This document shows positions 31,318-40,108 of a stretch of 64,000 bases of DNA, piece after piece. The position numbers and the translations under genes were made by a program. How positions within the stretch are numbered: the first letter of the stretch is position 1; the number at the start of each line of letters is the position of its first letter. The DNA comes from Actinomycetes bacterium (GTDB taxonomy: Bacteria > Actinomycetota > Actinomycetes > Propionibacteriales > Propionibacteriaceae), in NCBI GenBank assembly GCA_023460935.1, contig JAEWOI010000044.1, forward strand, positions 62,001 to 126,000, read 5' to 3'. The notes under the pieces were generated by a model. It was not told the origin of the DNA. It did not search any database and was given only the letters and a program-made list of their open reading frames with translations.

Positions 31318-32571
31318 TCAGCCCCGCGGGGTGTCGGGACGGCTGTGCCGGCTGATCACCCGGTCCACCCAGGCGCTGTAGGAGTGCACCGTGCGGGCGT
31401 CACGGATGATCAGCGAGACCTCGTCGTTGACTCCGTCCGGAGTCGTGCTGAGTGCCCGACCGGTCAGGTTGTGGGTGCCGACCATTGCGACCTTCAACGG
31501 GTGGCCGGCTGCGTCCCAGCCTTCGATCGTGGTGATCTTGGTGTGCAGGGCGGTGCCCTGGGCAGAGCGCAGGTCGATCCGTCCGGGTCCGGGCGCAGCA
31601 AGATCCTTGCGCGCCTCCCGGTTCCAGCCCTTCATGTGCCCCACTGCGCGGACGTCGCAGCCCTCCGCCTTCAACTCCCGCAGCCGGCCGGTCAGGTAGC
31701 GGCGTTCCACGGTGAGGAAGAGGTGGGCGAGCCGGATCGTGGTGCGTTCGGTACCGCTGGTGCAGCGCACGTCCCTGAGCAGGGCGAGCACGGGGTCGTG
31801 GTCCGGGCCGCCGGCCGGCAGCGGGTAGGTCTGCACCACGGCCGTGTCGGTCGTGGTCGTGCGCGCCAGGAGGGCAGGATCGGTCACCCCTTGGCGGAAC
31901 AGGGCGAACTGCCTGCCCAGGAAACGGTAGAGCCGCTTGTCCCCGGTGGTGACCAGGGCCTCGTTGGCCTGGGTGCGGCCGTTGGCAGTGGTCAGGTTTC
32001 CCGAGGACACCCACACGACGTTGGACTTGCCCCCGCTGCGCGAGGAGAGCAGGAACTTGGAGTGCATCCGGATGGCCGGGTCGCGCACCAGCACCCACGA
32101 CCCCGAGGCCGGGTTGCCGCCCAGGGCGGACTTCAGCTTGCGGACCTGGCTGGATCCGGCGCCCTCGCTGTTCACCAGGACGCGTACCTTCACCCCGCGG
32201 AGCCGGGCACGGATGAGGGTGTCGGCCGCTGTGGGATAGGTGAGGTTGAACATGGACAGCGTGATGGTCTCGCCCCGGCGGGTCTCGTCGATGATCTTCA
32301 GCGCCGATTCCGCAACGGCGTGCACGCGGCGCTCGTCCTTCGACCAGGGATCTCCGAAGACCACCCGTTGGGTGATGCCCGGACGCGCCGGGACCGGCGC
32401 CTCCTGGTCGGGCGGCGACGGGGTCTGGGTGCCTGGTGGAAGAGGAGGTGCGCTGGCCCGCGGATCGTCGCTGGTGCAACCCCCCACCTGGAGGCAGAGC
32501 GCGGCGACCAGCGCCGCGACGATCGAGCGCACCCCCCGGTTCACGCTGAGCACTCTACGGCCTGCCCGCAC
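31318..32571 (-). CDS. Phospholipase D-like lipoprotein
   Basis: 417 residues. A signal sequence with lipobox (LQVGGC, Cys32) and a Pro-rich linker lead to two phospholipase-D-type half sites: MHSKFLL...VVWVSSGNLT and LHTKITTIEG...VAMVGTHNLT. Each half gives the HxK and Asn of the family; the Asp of the classical HKD is not clear. Probably an extracellular, membrane-anchored phosphodiesterase or nuclease. Start uncertain; a GTG ten codons in is possible. Confidence 0.82.
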   Translation of the reverse strand: MRAGRRVLSVNRGVRSIVAALVAALCLQVGGCTSDDPRASAPPLPPGTQTPSPPDQEAPVPARPGITQRVVFGDPWSKDERRVHAVAESALKIIDETRRGETITLSMFNLTYPTAADTLIRARLRGVKVRVLVNSEGAGSSQVRKLKSALGGNPASGSWVLVRDPAIRMHSKFLLSSRSGGKSNVVWVSSGNLTTANGRTQANEALVTTGDKRLYRFLGRQFALFRQGVTDPALLARTTTTDTAVVQTYPLPAGGPDHDPVLALLRDVRCTSGTERTTIRLAHLFLTVERRYLTGRLRELKAEGCDVRAVGHMKGWNREARKDLAAPGPGRIDLRSAQGTALHTKITTIEGWDAAGHPLKVAMVGTHNLTGRALSTTPDGVNDEVSLIIRDARTVHSYSAWVDRVISRHSRPDTPRG

Positions 32572-32630
32572 GGGAGCCGCCCCCGGCGCCGGTCCTCGCG
32601 CGCGGCGGACGGGCGTGACACGATGCTGCG

Positions 32631-32921
32631 ATGACCGACCCGGTGCAGGTGGAGGTGTCAGCCCTCGCGATCAACGCGATCGTCCCCGAGGAACTCCGCT
32701 GGACCGACAGCCGACGGGGCGAGGAGTTCCTGCTGACCACGCTGAACATCCGGCTGCTGCCCGACGGCCACCTCGCAGCGAAGGCGTACGGCCGCCCGTT
32801 GGCCGGTGGCCGCGGGGCGTACGTCTCGTTCCGGGTGCCCGACCGGCCCGAACTGGCAGCGTTGGTGGAGGCAGCCGCCGCGAGGGCCGGCGAGCTGTGG
32901 GCGGCCCAGCGCGGCCTGTGA
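32631..32921 (+). CDS. Conserved-looking hypothetical protein, 96 aa
   Basis: Soluble alpha/beta protein, VEVSALAINAIVPEELRWTD, then LTTLNIRLLPDGHLAAKAYG, RGAYVSFRVPDRPELAALVE and an Ala-rich helix. Not recognised. It is divergent from the phospholipase-D-like gene and followed by a small membrane protein. Confidence 0.7.
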   Translation: MTDPVQVEVSALAINAIVPEELRWTDSRRGEEFLLTTLNIRLLPDGHLAAKAYGRPLAGGRGAYVSFRVPDRPELAALVEAAAARAGELWAAQRGL

Positions 32922-32959
32922 GGGTCAGGGCCGGCCATCACCAGCGGTAGGCTGCGCGG

Positions 32960-33151
32960 GTGGACGATCCGAAGCGCCGGGCCTGGCTGTACCTGATCAC
33001 CGGAGTGGTGGCGGTCGCCGCCGCGCTGTACTTCATGTCGATCGAGGCGTCGGTGTTCGACTGGGCGATCCTCGGCCTCGGTCTGGTGGCCATCTACCAG
33101 GGCGCGCGGGACTTCTGGAAGCTGCGCAGCGGGGACACCGGGCGCAAGTAG
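32960..33151 (+). CDS. Small two-helix membrane protein, 63 aa
   Basis: GTG 32960 opens a protein with two membrane helices (YLITGVVAVAAALYFMS, FDWAILGLGLVAIYQGA) and basic ends (DDPKRRAW, KLRSGDTGRK). Function unknown; similar small proteins are frequent in Actinobacteria. Confidence 0.7.
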   Translation: MDDPKRRAWLYLITGVVAVAAALYFMSIEASVFDWAILGLGLVAIYQGARDFWKLRSGDTGRK

Positions 33152-33187
33152 CGCGGCCCGGCCTCCCGCGCCGCCGTCCCGGAGCGG

Positions 33188-33817
33188 CTAGGCGGACTTG
33201 TACGCGGCGCGGAGGTTCTCCTCCGAGTGCTGCCGCAGCTGCACGGTGATGCCGGCGATCGCCAGCGCTGCGAAGGCCCCCGTCCAGGCCAGCTGGTTGC
33301 CGAAGTCGATCCGCCACACCGCGTCGTCGAACCAGGCGATCCGCCGTCCGAGCAGCAGCTGGATGCCGTCCACGACGGCGCCGGCCCCGACCAGCGCGGT
33401 CAGCACGACCAGCAACAGCCTGGGCAGGTTCAGTGCCCAGCCCACCATCACCAGCCCGGCCGCGACCACTCCGGCCAGCGCGAGCGTCAACCAGCCCGGC
33501 AGGTTGAGGGCCTGGGAGAGGACCAGCCCGATGCCCCAACCGACAGACCCCATCGAGAGCAGCACCCCGACGGCGTAGAAGGCGAAGGCCAGCCACGCCA
33601 GCAGCAGCGCCATCACAACCGAGAACACCTGGATCGGAACGACGTCCAGCACGCCACCGCCCAGCCAGTTGTGCAGGAGCAGGTAGACGAAGCCGCCGGT
33701 GACGAAACCGACCACCGCCCCCCAGACGCCGAGCACCACCCGCGCGGCGGTGTGGCCGAGAAAGCAGAAAACCAGGCCGAGGCCGATTTCGGCCACCCCC
33801 ACCCATACCTGATCCAT
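33188..33817 (-). CDS. DUF4203/TMEM198-like membrane protein
   Basis: 209 residues with seven predicted membrane helices and many Gly (ARVVLGVWGAVVGFVTGGFV; SMGSVGWGIGLVLSQ), the layout of the DUF4203/TMEM198-like family. The last helix ends in a basic tail. Function not known. It converges with the small membrane protein and follows oppF on the same strand after 50 bases. Confidence 0.72.
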   Translation of the reverse strand: MDQVWVGVAEIGLGLVFCFLGHTAARVVLGVWGAVVGFVTGGFVYLLLHNWLGGGVLDVVPIQVFSVVMALLLAWLAFAFYAVGVLLSMGSVGWGIGLVLSQALNLPGWLTLALAGVVAAGLVMVGWALNLPRLLLVVLTALVGAGAVVDGIQLLLGRRIAWFDDAVWRIDFGNQLAWTGAFAALAIAGITVQLRQHSEENLRAAYKSA

Positions 33818-33867
33818 GCGCAGAGGCTACTCGGCCACCGCCCGGGGCGAGGGCGAGCCGACCAACA

Positions 33868-35196
33868 TCATGCCGGTGCAGCCACTGCGGGTTCCTCCGG
33901 CGGGTAGAGCACGCACGCCACGTCGCTGGAACCGGCCGGCCGCAGCGGTACCGGCGACGCCTCCGCGAACTCCAGCACCAGGCCCTCCGCCGTGGTCGAG
34001 GTGGCCGTGACCCCTCGCCACAGTGGCTCGGCTGCGTTCTCGTTGCGGATCCGTTCGAACATCGCGGCCACGTCCGCCACGCTCCCGCCGCGGGGACGGA
34101 CGACCGCCCGCCGGCCGCTGTGGTCCAGGTCGGCCAGCCCACCCACGAGGGCGTGCTCGCGCTCGTAGTCGGCCACGGGCACCCGCGTCCAGTGCTCCTC
34201 CACCAGGGCCTTCACGTCGCGGGGCTCCCAGCCGCAGTCGGCCCGGGCCAGGGGACACCGGGGGTGGAATGAACACCCGCGCGGCGGCCGCGCCGCGTCC
34301 GGGATCTCCCCGCGCGGCAACTCCCGGCCCATGTCGGTGGTCGGGTCCATGTCCGGGATGGCCCGCAGCAGTGCCTGCGTGTAGGGGTGGCGCGGGTTGG
34401 CGAAGATCTCCTCGGTCGGCCCGATCTCGACCACCTTGCCCAGGTACATGATCGCCACCCGGTCGCAGAAGAACTTCGCCGTGGCCAGGTCGTGGGTGAT
34501 GTAGACGTAGGTCAGCCCGAGGTCGTCCTTCAGGTCGAGCATCAGCTGCAGGATCTTCGCCCGCACGCTCATGTCGAGCATCGACACCGGCTCGTCGGCG
34601 ACCAGGACCTCAGGGTCGAGCACGATCGCCCTGGCCAGGACCGCGCGCTGCTTCTGCCCGCCGGAGAGGTCGGAGGGGAACTTCGGCAGGAACTGCTCGG
34701 CCGGCGCCAGTCCCACCCGCTCCAGCGCAGCCACCACGCGGGCCCGCAGCTCAGCTCCGCTGGCGCGCTTGTGGATGACCAGCGGGTGGCCCACGGCGGT
34801 CTCGATCGTCATGGACGGGTTCAGTGCGGCGTGCGGGTCCTGGAACACCATCTGCAGCCGGGTGCGCCGGCGGCGCAGCGCGCGGCCGCGCAGGGTGGCG
34901 ATGTCGGTGGCGGGGGAGCCGTCGCCCGGACGGTGCCGGATCGCTCCCGAGGTGGCCCCGACCAGGCCGAGCATCGCCCGCCCGAGCGTGGTCTTGCCGC
35001 TGCCGGACTCACCGACCAGGCCCAGCACCTCGCCCCGGCGCAGGCTGAGGTCGACCCCGTCAACGGCCTTGACCGTGCCGGTGTCGCGGCCCAGCAGCCG
35101 GGCGAGCCCGCTGCCGCGCAGCGCGAAGTGGATGCGCAGGTCGTCGACCTCGAGCACGGTGTCGTCCGTGGTCGGTGGTTCAGGCCTCGTCAGCAT
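33868..35196 (-). CDS. oppF: Oligopeptide importer ATPase OppF-like
   Basis: 442 residues. Walker A GESGSGKTT, signature LSGGQKQRAVLARAI, Walker B VLVADEPVSMLD and the CSFHPRCPLA cysteine motif of Opp/Dpp ATPases are present. After residue 330 there is an unusual extension of about 110 residues (VRPRGGSVADVAAMFERIRN, GVTATSTTAEGLVLEFAEAS) that the family normally lacks. It overlaps oppD by 17 bases and is the last gene of oppABCDF. Confidence 0.92.
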   Translation of the reverse strand: MLTRPEPPTTDDTVLEVDDLRIHFALRGSGLARLLGRDTGTVKAVDGVDLSLRRGEVLGLVGESGSGKTTLGRAMLGLVGATSGAIRHRPGDGSPATDIATLRGRALRRRRTRLQMVFQDPHAALNPSMTIETAVGHPLVIHKRASGAELRARVVAALERVGLAPAEQFLPKFPSDLSGGQKQRAVLARAIVLDPEVLVADEPVSMLDMSVRAKILQLMLDLKDDLGLTYVYITHDLATAKFFCDRVAIMYLGKVVEIGPTEEIFANPRHPYTQALLRAIPDMDPTTDMGRELPRGEIPDAARPPRGCSFHPRCPLARADCGWEPRDVKALVEEHWTRVPVADYEREHALVGGLADLDHSGRRAVVRPRGGSVADVAAMFERIRNENAAEPLWRGVTATSTTAEGLVLEFAEASPVPLRPAGSSDVACVLYPPEEPAVAAPA

Positions 35197-36220
35197 CGGA
35201 CAGCTCCTCCCTGGCCAGCGGCGCCTGCTCTGCCGGGGTGAGCCCGACCGGGTTGGCCGCCCAACAGGCGACGTCGTTGCTGCCGATCCGCACCGGCCCG
35301 CCCCCCCTGGCCAGCATTGCCGGTTCCCGCAGCGGGCAGACCGTCATGGCGTCCGGGCAGCGGGGGTGGAAGTGGCAGCCGCTGGGCGGGTCCACCAGGT
35401 CCGGCGGCGCGCCGGGGATCGAGTGCAGGCCGTCGGTGGCCAGCGTGATCGTGGAGCGCAGCAGTTCCCGGGTGTAGGGGTGCTGCGGGTCGGCGAACAC
35501 CGTGCGGGCGTCGCCGATCTCGACGATCTTGCCCGCGTACATCACCGCCACCCGGTCGCAGGCTTCGGCGATGATGCCGAGGTTGTGGGTGATCAGCAGC
35601 AGCGAGGTGTCGAAGTTGTGCCGGAGGTCGTGCAGGATCTTGATGATCTGCGCCTCCACCAGCACGTCGAGGGCCGTGGTGGGCTCGTCGGCCACCACGA
35701 AGGCCGGACGGAGCACCAGCGCGAGCGCGATCATCAGCCGCTGCCGCATGCCGCCGGAGAACTCGTGGGGGTAGGCCTTCCACCGCGACGGCGGGATGCC
35801 GATCAGCCGCAGCACCTCCAGCGAACGGCTCTCGACCTCGGCCGGCGACATCCGCGGGTGGTGGGTGCGCAGGGTCTCGGTGAAGTGTTCGCTGATCCGC
35901 ATCAGCGGGTTCAGCCGGGTGAGCGGCTCCTGGAAGATCATCGCCAGGTCGCGGCCCCGCCGGGCGAAGCGCTCCTTCGGCGTCATCGCGAGCAGGTCCT
36001 CGCCCTTGAAGTTCAGCCGGCCGTCCATCTTCGCGCCCTCCGGGAGCAGGCCGAGCAGCGCCCGCCCGAGGGTGGACTTGCCGCAGCCGGACTCGCCGAC
36101 CAGGCCGAGGATCTCGCCCTTGCCGAGGGAGAAGGACACCCCGTCGACGGCCTTCACGGCGCCGCGGGGCGTGCCGTACCAGACCCGCAGGTCGGTGCCC
36201 TCGACGATCGCGCCGGTCAT
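35180..36220 (-). CDS. oppD: Oligopeptide importer ATPase OppD-like
   Basis: 346 residues. Walker A GESGCGKST, Walker B VVADEPTTALD, and the CHFHPRCPDA motif that holds an iron-sulfur site in the Opp family. It couples ATP hydrolysis to peptide uptake together with OppF. ATG 36220 overlaps the oppC stop by four bases. Confidence 0.94.
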   Translation of the reverse strand: MTGAIVEGTDLRVWYGTPRGAVKAVDGVSFSLGKGEILGLVGESGCGKSTLGRALLGLLPEGAKMDGRLNFKGEDLLAMTPKERFARRGRDLAMIFQEPLTRLNPLMRISEHFTETLRTHHPRMSPAEVESRSLEVLRLIGIPPSRWKAYPHEFSGGMRQRLMIALALVLRPAFVVADEPTTALDVLVEAQIIKILHDLRHNFDTSLLLITHNLGIIAEACDRVAVMYAGKIVEIGDARTVFADPQHPYTRELLRSTITLATDGLHSIPGAPPDLVDPPSGCHFHPRCPDAMTVCPLREPAMLARGGGPVRIGSNDVACWAANPVGLTPAEQAPLAREELSDADEA

Positions 36221-37161
36221 GCCCGCACCTCCGTCCGCTCGGGATCGGCGGTGAGGCGCGGCGGCAGTTCCACGGGTTCGAACCGGCGCTTGCGCAGGGT
36301 TGGGTTCACGGTCTCGTTGAGTCCTTCGCCGACGAGGGTCAGGCCGGTCACCAGCAACACGATGGCCAGGCCGGGGAACAGCCCGGTCCACCAGATCCCC
36401 GAGGCGGCGTCGTCCATCGCGCGGCTGAGGTCGTAGCCCCACTCGGCCGCGTCCTGGGGCTGGATACCGAGCCCGAGGAAGCCGAGCGCCGCCAGGGTGG
36501 AGATCGCGTCCGCTGCGTTCAGGGTGCCGATCACCGGCACCGACTGCACGACGTTGCTGAACAGGTAGCGGCCCATGATCGTGGTGTTGGACGCGCCGAT
36601 CGCGCGGGCCGCCTCGATGTAGGTGGCCTCGCGCGCGCTGACCGTGGTGTTGCGCACCACGCGGAAGTACTGCGGGATGTAGATCACGGTGAGCGAGAGG
36701 GCTGCCGAGACCACGCCGGAGCCGAGGGTGCCGCGCAGCAGGAACGAGAACACGATCGCGAGCAGCAGCGAGGGGAAGGCGTACAGTGCGTCCATCACGA
36801 AGACCAGCACCCGGTCCACCCAGCCGCCGACGTAGCCGGAGACCAGGCCGAGCGGCACCCCGATCAGGGCCGACATGCCGATCGAGAGCGCCACCACCGA
36901 CAGCGCGGTGCGAGCGCCCCAGACCACCCGCGAGGCGATGTCGTAGAACTGGTCGTTGACGCCGAACAGGTGGGCTCCGCCGGGCGGGGCGAGCTTGGTG
37001 AACCGCGCACCGTCGATGCCGGTCTGCGCGAAGCCGAACGGGGCGATCCACGGCGCGAAGACTGCGAACACCGCGAACACGGCCACGAGCACCAGGCCGG
37101 TGACCAGCAGCCACCTGGCCATGCCGGTGGTGGAGCGGAACGGGGCGAGGATGCGTCTCAC
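36217..37161 (-). CDS. oppC: Oligopeptide importer permease OppC-like
   Basis: 314 residues with six membrane segments and the inner-membrane-permease EAA-loop (EAARAIGASNTTIMGRYLFS). N-terminal periplasmic-facing domain carries PPGGAHLFGVNDQ, as in DppC/OppC. Overlaps oppB by four bases. Confidence 0.94.
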   Translation of the reverse strand: MRRILAPFRSTTGMARWLLVTGLVLVAVFAVFAVFAPWIAPFGFAQTGIDGARFTKLAPPGGAHLFGVNDQFYDIASRVVWGARTALSVVALSIGMSALIGVPLGLVSGYVGGWVDRVLVFVMDALYAFPSLLLAIVFSFLLRGTLGSGVVSAALSLTVIYIPQYFRVVRNTTVSAREATYIEAARAIGASNTTIMGRYLFSNVVQSVPVIGTLNAADAISTLAALGFLGLGIQPQDAAEWGYDLSRAMDDAASGIWWTGLFPGLAIVLLVTGLTLVGEGLNETVNPTLRKRRFEPVELPPRLTADPERTEVRA

Positions 37162-38186
37162 TGGTACCTCACCCTCGGGTCGATCAGCGCGTTGATGATG
37201 TCCACGGCGACGCTGATCACGACCACGACCAGCGCGAAGAACGTGATGATGCCCTGCACGGCGATGTAGTCGCGGGAGTTGATGTAGTGGATCAGCTGGG
37301 TGCCCAGCCCGGGCCAGTTGAAGGTGCTCTCGGTGAGCACCGCTCCGCCCAGGGTGATCGCTGCCTGCAGGCCGATCACGGTCACCACCGGCACCAGGGC
37401 GTTGCGGAAGGCGTGCTTGCGGATCACCCTGCGCTCGCGGATGCCACGTGCCCGGGCCGCCTCGATGTAGTCGGCCTGGAGGGTCTGCAGCACGTTCACC
37501 CGGATCAGCCGGATGAACACCCCGCTGATCATCAGCCCGAGGGTCAGGCAGGGCAGCAGGTGGTGGCGCAGCACGTCGAGGGTCGCCGGCCCGTTGCCGG
37601 CGATGATCGCGTCCAGCAGCAGGATGTGGGTGACCGGCTCGGTCGAGACGGTGAACATCACCCGTGGTGAGGCGATGCCGGACGTGGGCAGCCCGAGCGG
37701 CCGGGCCACGTACATCTGCATGAGCAGGCCGACGAAGAAGATCGGGGCTGCGTAGGTGACCACGCCGAAGATGCGGATCACGACGTCCCGGGCGGAGTCG
37801 CGCACCCGTCCGGCGAGCAGGCCGAGGGGGACGCCGATGCCCAGCGCGAACAGGAAGGCGCCGAGGGTGAGGGTGAGGGTCGCGCCGCCGTTGTCTCGGA
37901 CGATCTCGAGCACCGGCCGGTTGTCCGAGATCGACTCGCCGAAGTTGAAGGTGGCCACCTGGCCCAGGTACTCCAGGTACTGCACGATCATCGGGCGGTT
38001 CAGGCCCAGGGCCTCCCGGCGCGCCTGGATGGCCGCCTCCGGCAGCTTGCCGCCGATGGTGGCGGTGATCGGGTCGCCGGGCGCCACCCGCAGCAGGATG
38101 AACACCAGCGTCAGCAGCACCAGCATCATGGGCAGCACCAGCAGCACCCGCGTGAGGATGTAGCGGGGCAGTGATCCTGCGCTCAT
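37158..38186 (-). CDS. oppB: Oligopeptide importer permease OppB-like
   Basis: 342 residues with six membrane segments and the EAA-loop (EAARARGIRERRVIRKHAFR). N-terminus YILTRVLLVLPMMLVLLTLV and LRVAPGDPI are typical of OppB/DppB. Starts 70 bases after oppA, with a strong hairpin in the gap. Confidence 0.94.
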   Translation of the reverse strand: MSAGSLPRYILTRVLLVLPMMLVLLTLVFILLRVAPGDPITATIGGKLPEAAIQARREALGLNRPMIVQYLEYLGQVATFNFGESISDNRPVLEIVRDNGGATLTLTLGAFLFALGIGVPLGLLAGRVRDSARDVVIRIFGVVTYAAPIFFVGLLMQMYVARPLGLPTSGIASPRVMFTVSTEPVTHILLLDAIIAGNGPATLDVLRHHLLPCLTLGLMISGVFIRLIRVNVLQTLQADYIEAARARGIRERRVIRKHAFRNALVPVVTVIGLQAAITLGGAVLTESTFNWPGLGTQLIHYINSRDYIAVQGIITFFALVVVVISVAVDIINALIDPRVRYQ

Positions 38187-38216
38187 CGGTTGTGCTCCTG
38201 GCCGGCGCGGTGGTGC

Positions 38217-38248
38217 GGGACGGGGCCCGCGCCGGCGGGCCCCGTCCC
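38217..38248 (-). terminator. Stem-loop between oppA and oppB
   Basis: GGGACGGGGCCCGC (38217-38230) pairs perfectly with GCGGGCCCCGTCCC (38235-38248) around GCCG. There is no U-run. In binding-protein operons such hairpins let the binding-protein message outlive or outnumber the rest; a partial stop or a processing site is likely here. Confidence 0.7.
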
Positions 38249-38256
38249 GTTGTGGA

Positions 38257-39867
38257 CTACTTGCTGATCGACCAGATCCGGAAGATGTAGGTCGGGTCGA
38301 GGGTCTCGGCCACGCCCTTCACCTCCGGACGGGCCACCGCGACGTTCTGGCCGTTCCAGGACGGGACCAGCGGGACGTCGTTGGCGACGATGTCCTGCAG
38401 CTTCTTGATCGTCTCCTCCCGGGCCGCGGTGTCGGTCTCGCCCTGCTCGGCGGTGACCAGCTCGTTCACCTCGGAGTTGGAGTAGCCGTTCTGGAAGAAC
38501 CCGCCGTCCACGACGAACGGGGCCAGGTAGTTGTCGGCGTCGAGGAAGTCGGGGTACCAGCCGAGCTGGAACAGGTCGTAGGCACCCTCCTTGTACAGGT
38601 TCTGGTACTCGGTCCACTCCGCCGACTCGACCTTGGGCTCGAACAGCCCGCTGGCCTTGAGCTGCTCGGCGATCAGGTTCGCCTCGTCCACGGCGTTCGG
38701 GCCGTAGCGGGTGGGCGTGTAGCCCAGGGTGATCTGCACCGGGGTGGACACCCCTGCGTCGGCGAGGATCTGCTTGGCCTGGTCGAGGTTGGGCGCCTCG
38801 CCCCACTTGGTCTTGAACGACTCGCTGTGGCCGCCGAAGCCGGGCGGCACGATCGACCACGCCGGGTTCACGAGGCCGTCGTAGACGTTGTCCGCGATCG
38901 CCTGGCGGTCGATGATGTTGGCCACGGCCTGCCGGACGGCGAGCTGCTTGCCCACTGCGTTCTTGGTCTGGAAGACCCAGTAACGGAACTCCGAGCCCTC
39001 GCCGTTGTGCACGGTCACGCCGTCCTTGGTGGCCAGGTCGGTCAGGTCGGTCGGGCTGAGCGTTCGCCAGGCGACGTCCACGCCGCCGCTCTCGATCGCC
39101 TGCCGCAGCGGGGAGGCGTCGGCGAAGTACTGGATGAAGACCCGCTCGGCCTTGGCCTCGCGGTCGCCGGAGTAGTTCGGGTTCTTCGTGAAAGTCGCCT
39201 GCTGGCCCTTGGTGAAGCTGTCCAGCACGAGCGGGCCGGAGCCGATCACCTCGGCGTCACCAAGGAGCTTGTCCGCAGGGAACACCTCCTCGTCCACGAT
39301 CGAGGCCGTGGCGGTGGACAGGACGCTGAGGAAGGTCAGGTCGGGGTTGTTCAGGTGGAACACCACCGTGGTGTCGTCGGGGGTCTCGATCGCGCCGGAC
39401 TTCAGCTTCGGCGTCTCAGCACCGTCGGACAGGTTGGCGAGCAGGATCGAGGAGCCGTTGGGGTCGTTGATCGCGATGTTGCGCTCGATGGAGTACTTCA
39501 CGTCCGAGCTCGTCAGGTCGTGGCCGTTGGAGAACTTCAGGCCGGGCTTGAGCTTCACCGTGATGGTCTTCGAGTCGTCGTACTTCCAGCTCTCCGCGGC
39601 GTCCCCCACGACCTCGCTGGAGCCGGCCGGGACGACCACCAGCTGCTGGAAGATGCTGTACTGCAGGTTCCACGAGCCGATGTCGTACGCGCCGGCCGGG
39701 TCGATCGCAGTGATCGCGTCGGTGGTGCCGAGGATCCAGTCGCCGCCACCCTCGGTGGCGCCGGGTGCCGAGGCCGAACCGCCCGGGGCTGGCCCGGAGC
39801 AGGCGGCCAGCGCGAGCGCGAGGCTCAGCCCCGCGGCCGCCAGGCCGGTCTTTGACTTGATGTTCAT
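38257..39867 (-). CDS. oppA: Oligopeptide-binding lipoprotein OppA-like
   Basis: 536 residues, family 5 extracellular solute-binding protein. Signal with lipobox LALAAC (Cys23), then WILGTTDAITAIDPAGAYDI, the strand-helix order of DppA/OppA, and YDLFQLGWYPDFLDADNY. It captures peptides outside the membrane. ATG 39867 has GAGGGG five bases upstream. First gene of the operon. The peptide range cannot be read from sequence. Confidence 0.93.
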   Translation of the reverse strand: MNIKSKTGLAAAGLSLALALAACSGPAPGGSASAPGATEGGGDWILGTTDAITAIDPAGAYDIGSWNLQYSIFQQLVVVPAGSSEVVGDAAESWKYDDSKTITVKLKPGLKFSNGHDLTSSDVKYSIERNIAINDPNGSSILLANLSDGAETPKLKSGAIETPDDTTVVFHLNNPDLTFLSVLSTATASIVDEEVFPADKLLGDAEVIGSGPLVLDSFTKGQQATFTKNPNYSGDREAKAERVFIQYFADASPLRQAIESGGVDVAWRTLSPTDLTDLATKDGVTVHNGEGSEFRYWVFQTKNAVGKQLAVRQAVANIIDRQAIADNVYDGLVNPAWSIVPPGFGGHSESFKTKWGEAPNLDQAKQILADAGVSTPVQITLGYTPTRYGPNAVDEANLIAEQLKASGLFEPKVESAEWTEYQNLYKEGAYDLFQLGWYPDFLDADNYLAPFVVDGGFFQNGYSNSEVNELVTAEQGETDTAAREETIKKLQDIVANDVPLVPSWNGQNVAVARPEVKGVAETLDPTYIFRIWSISK

Positions 39868-40108
39868 GCGTCCCCTCATCTGTGGGCCGAGCCCCGACCG
39901 GAAGCCGGGGCGGAGGATCAGCACAATCTAGACCCGAGCGCGCCGGGATATTCCACTATCCGAGAATTTCGTGGTCACGATTCGGTATCCATCCTGGTTT
40001 CACGCTCAGCCGCCGGCCAGCCCGCACAGCCGGTGGCCGGCCGTCAAGACGGCGTCCCCTGGCGAGACCGGGGCCGGGTGGTGCCCGCTGAGCGCGGACA
40101 ATGGAGCC
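39868..40108. other. Divergent intergenic region oppA / PEP carboxykinase
   Basis: No gene seen. The stretch around 39950-39995 is locally AT-rich (CACTATCCGAGAATTTCGTG), as expected for promoters of two divergent units. GGATA and TATCC flank a small dyad near 39948-39962. TAGATT at about 39932-39927 (minus strand) could be the oppA -10. Nothing more definite. Confidence 0.4.
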
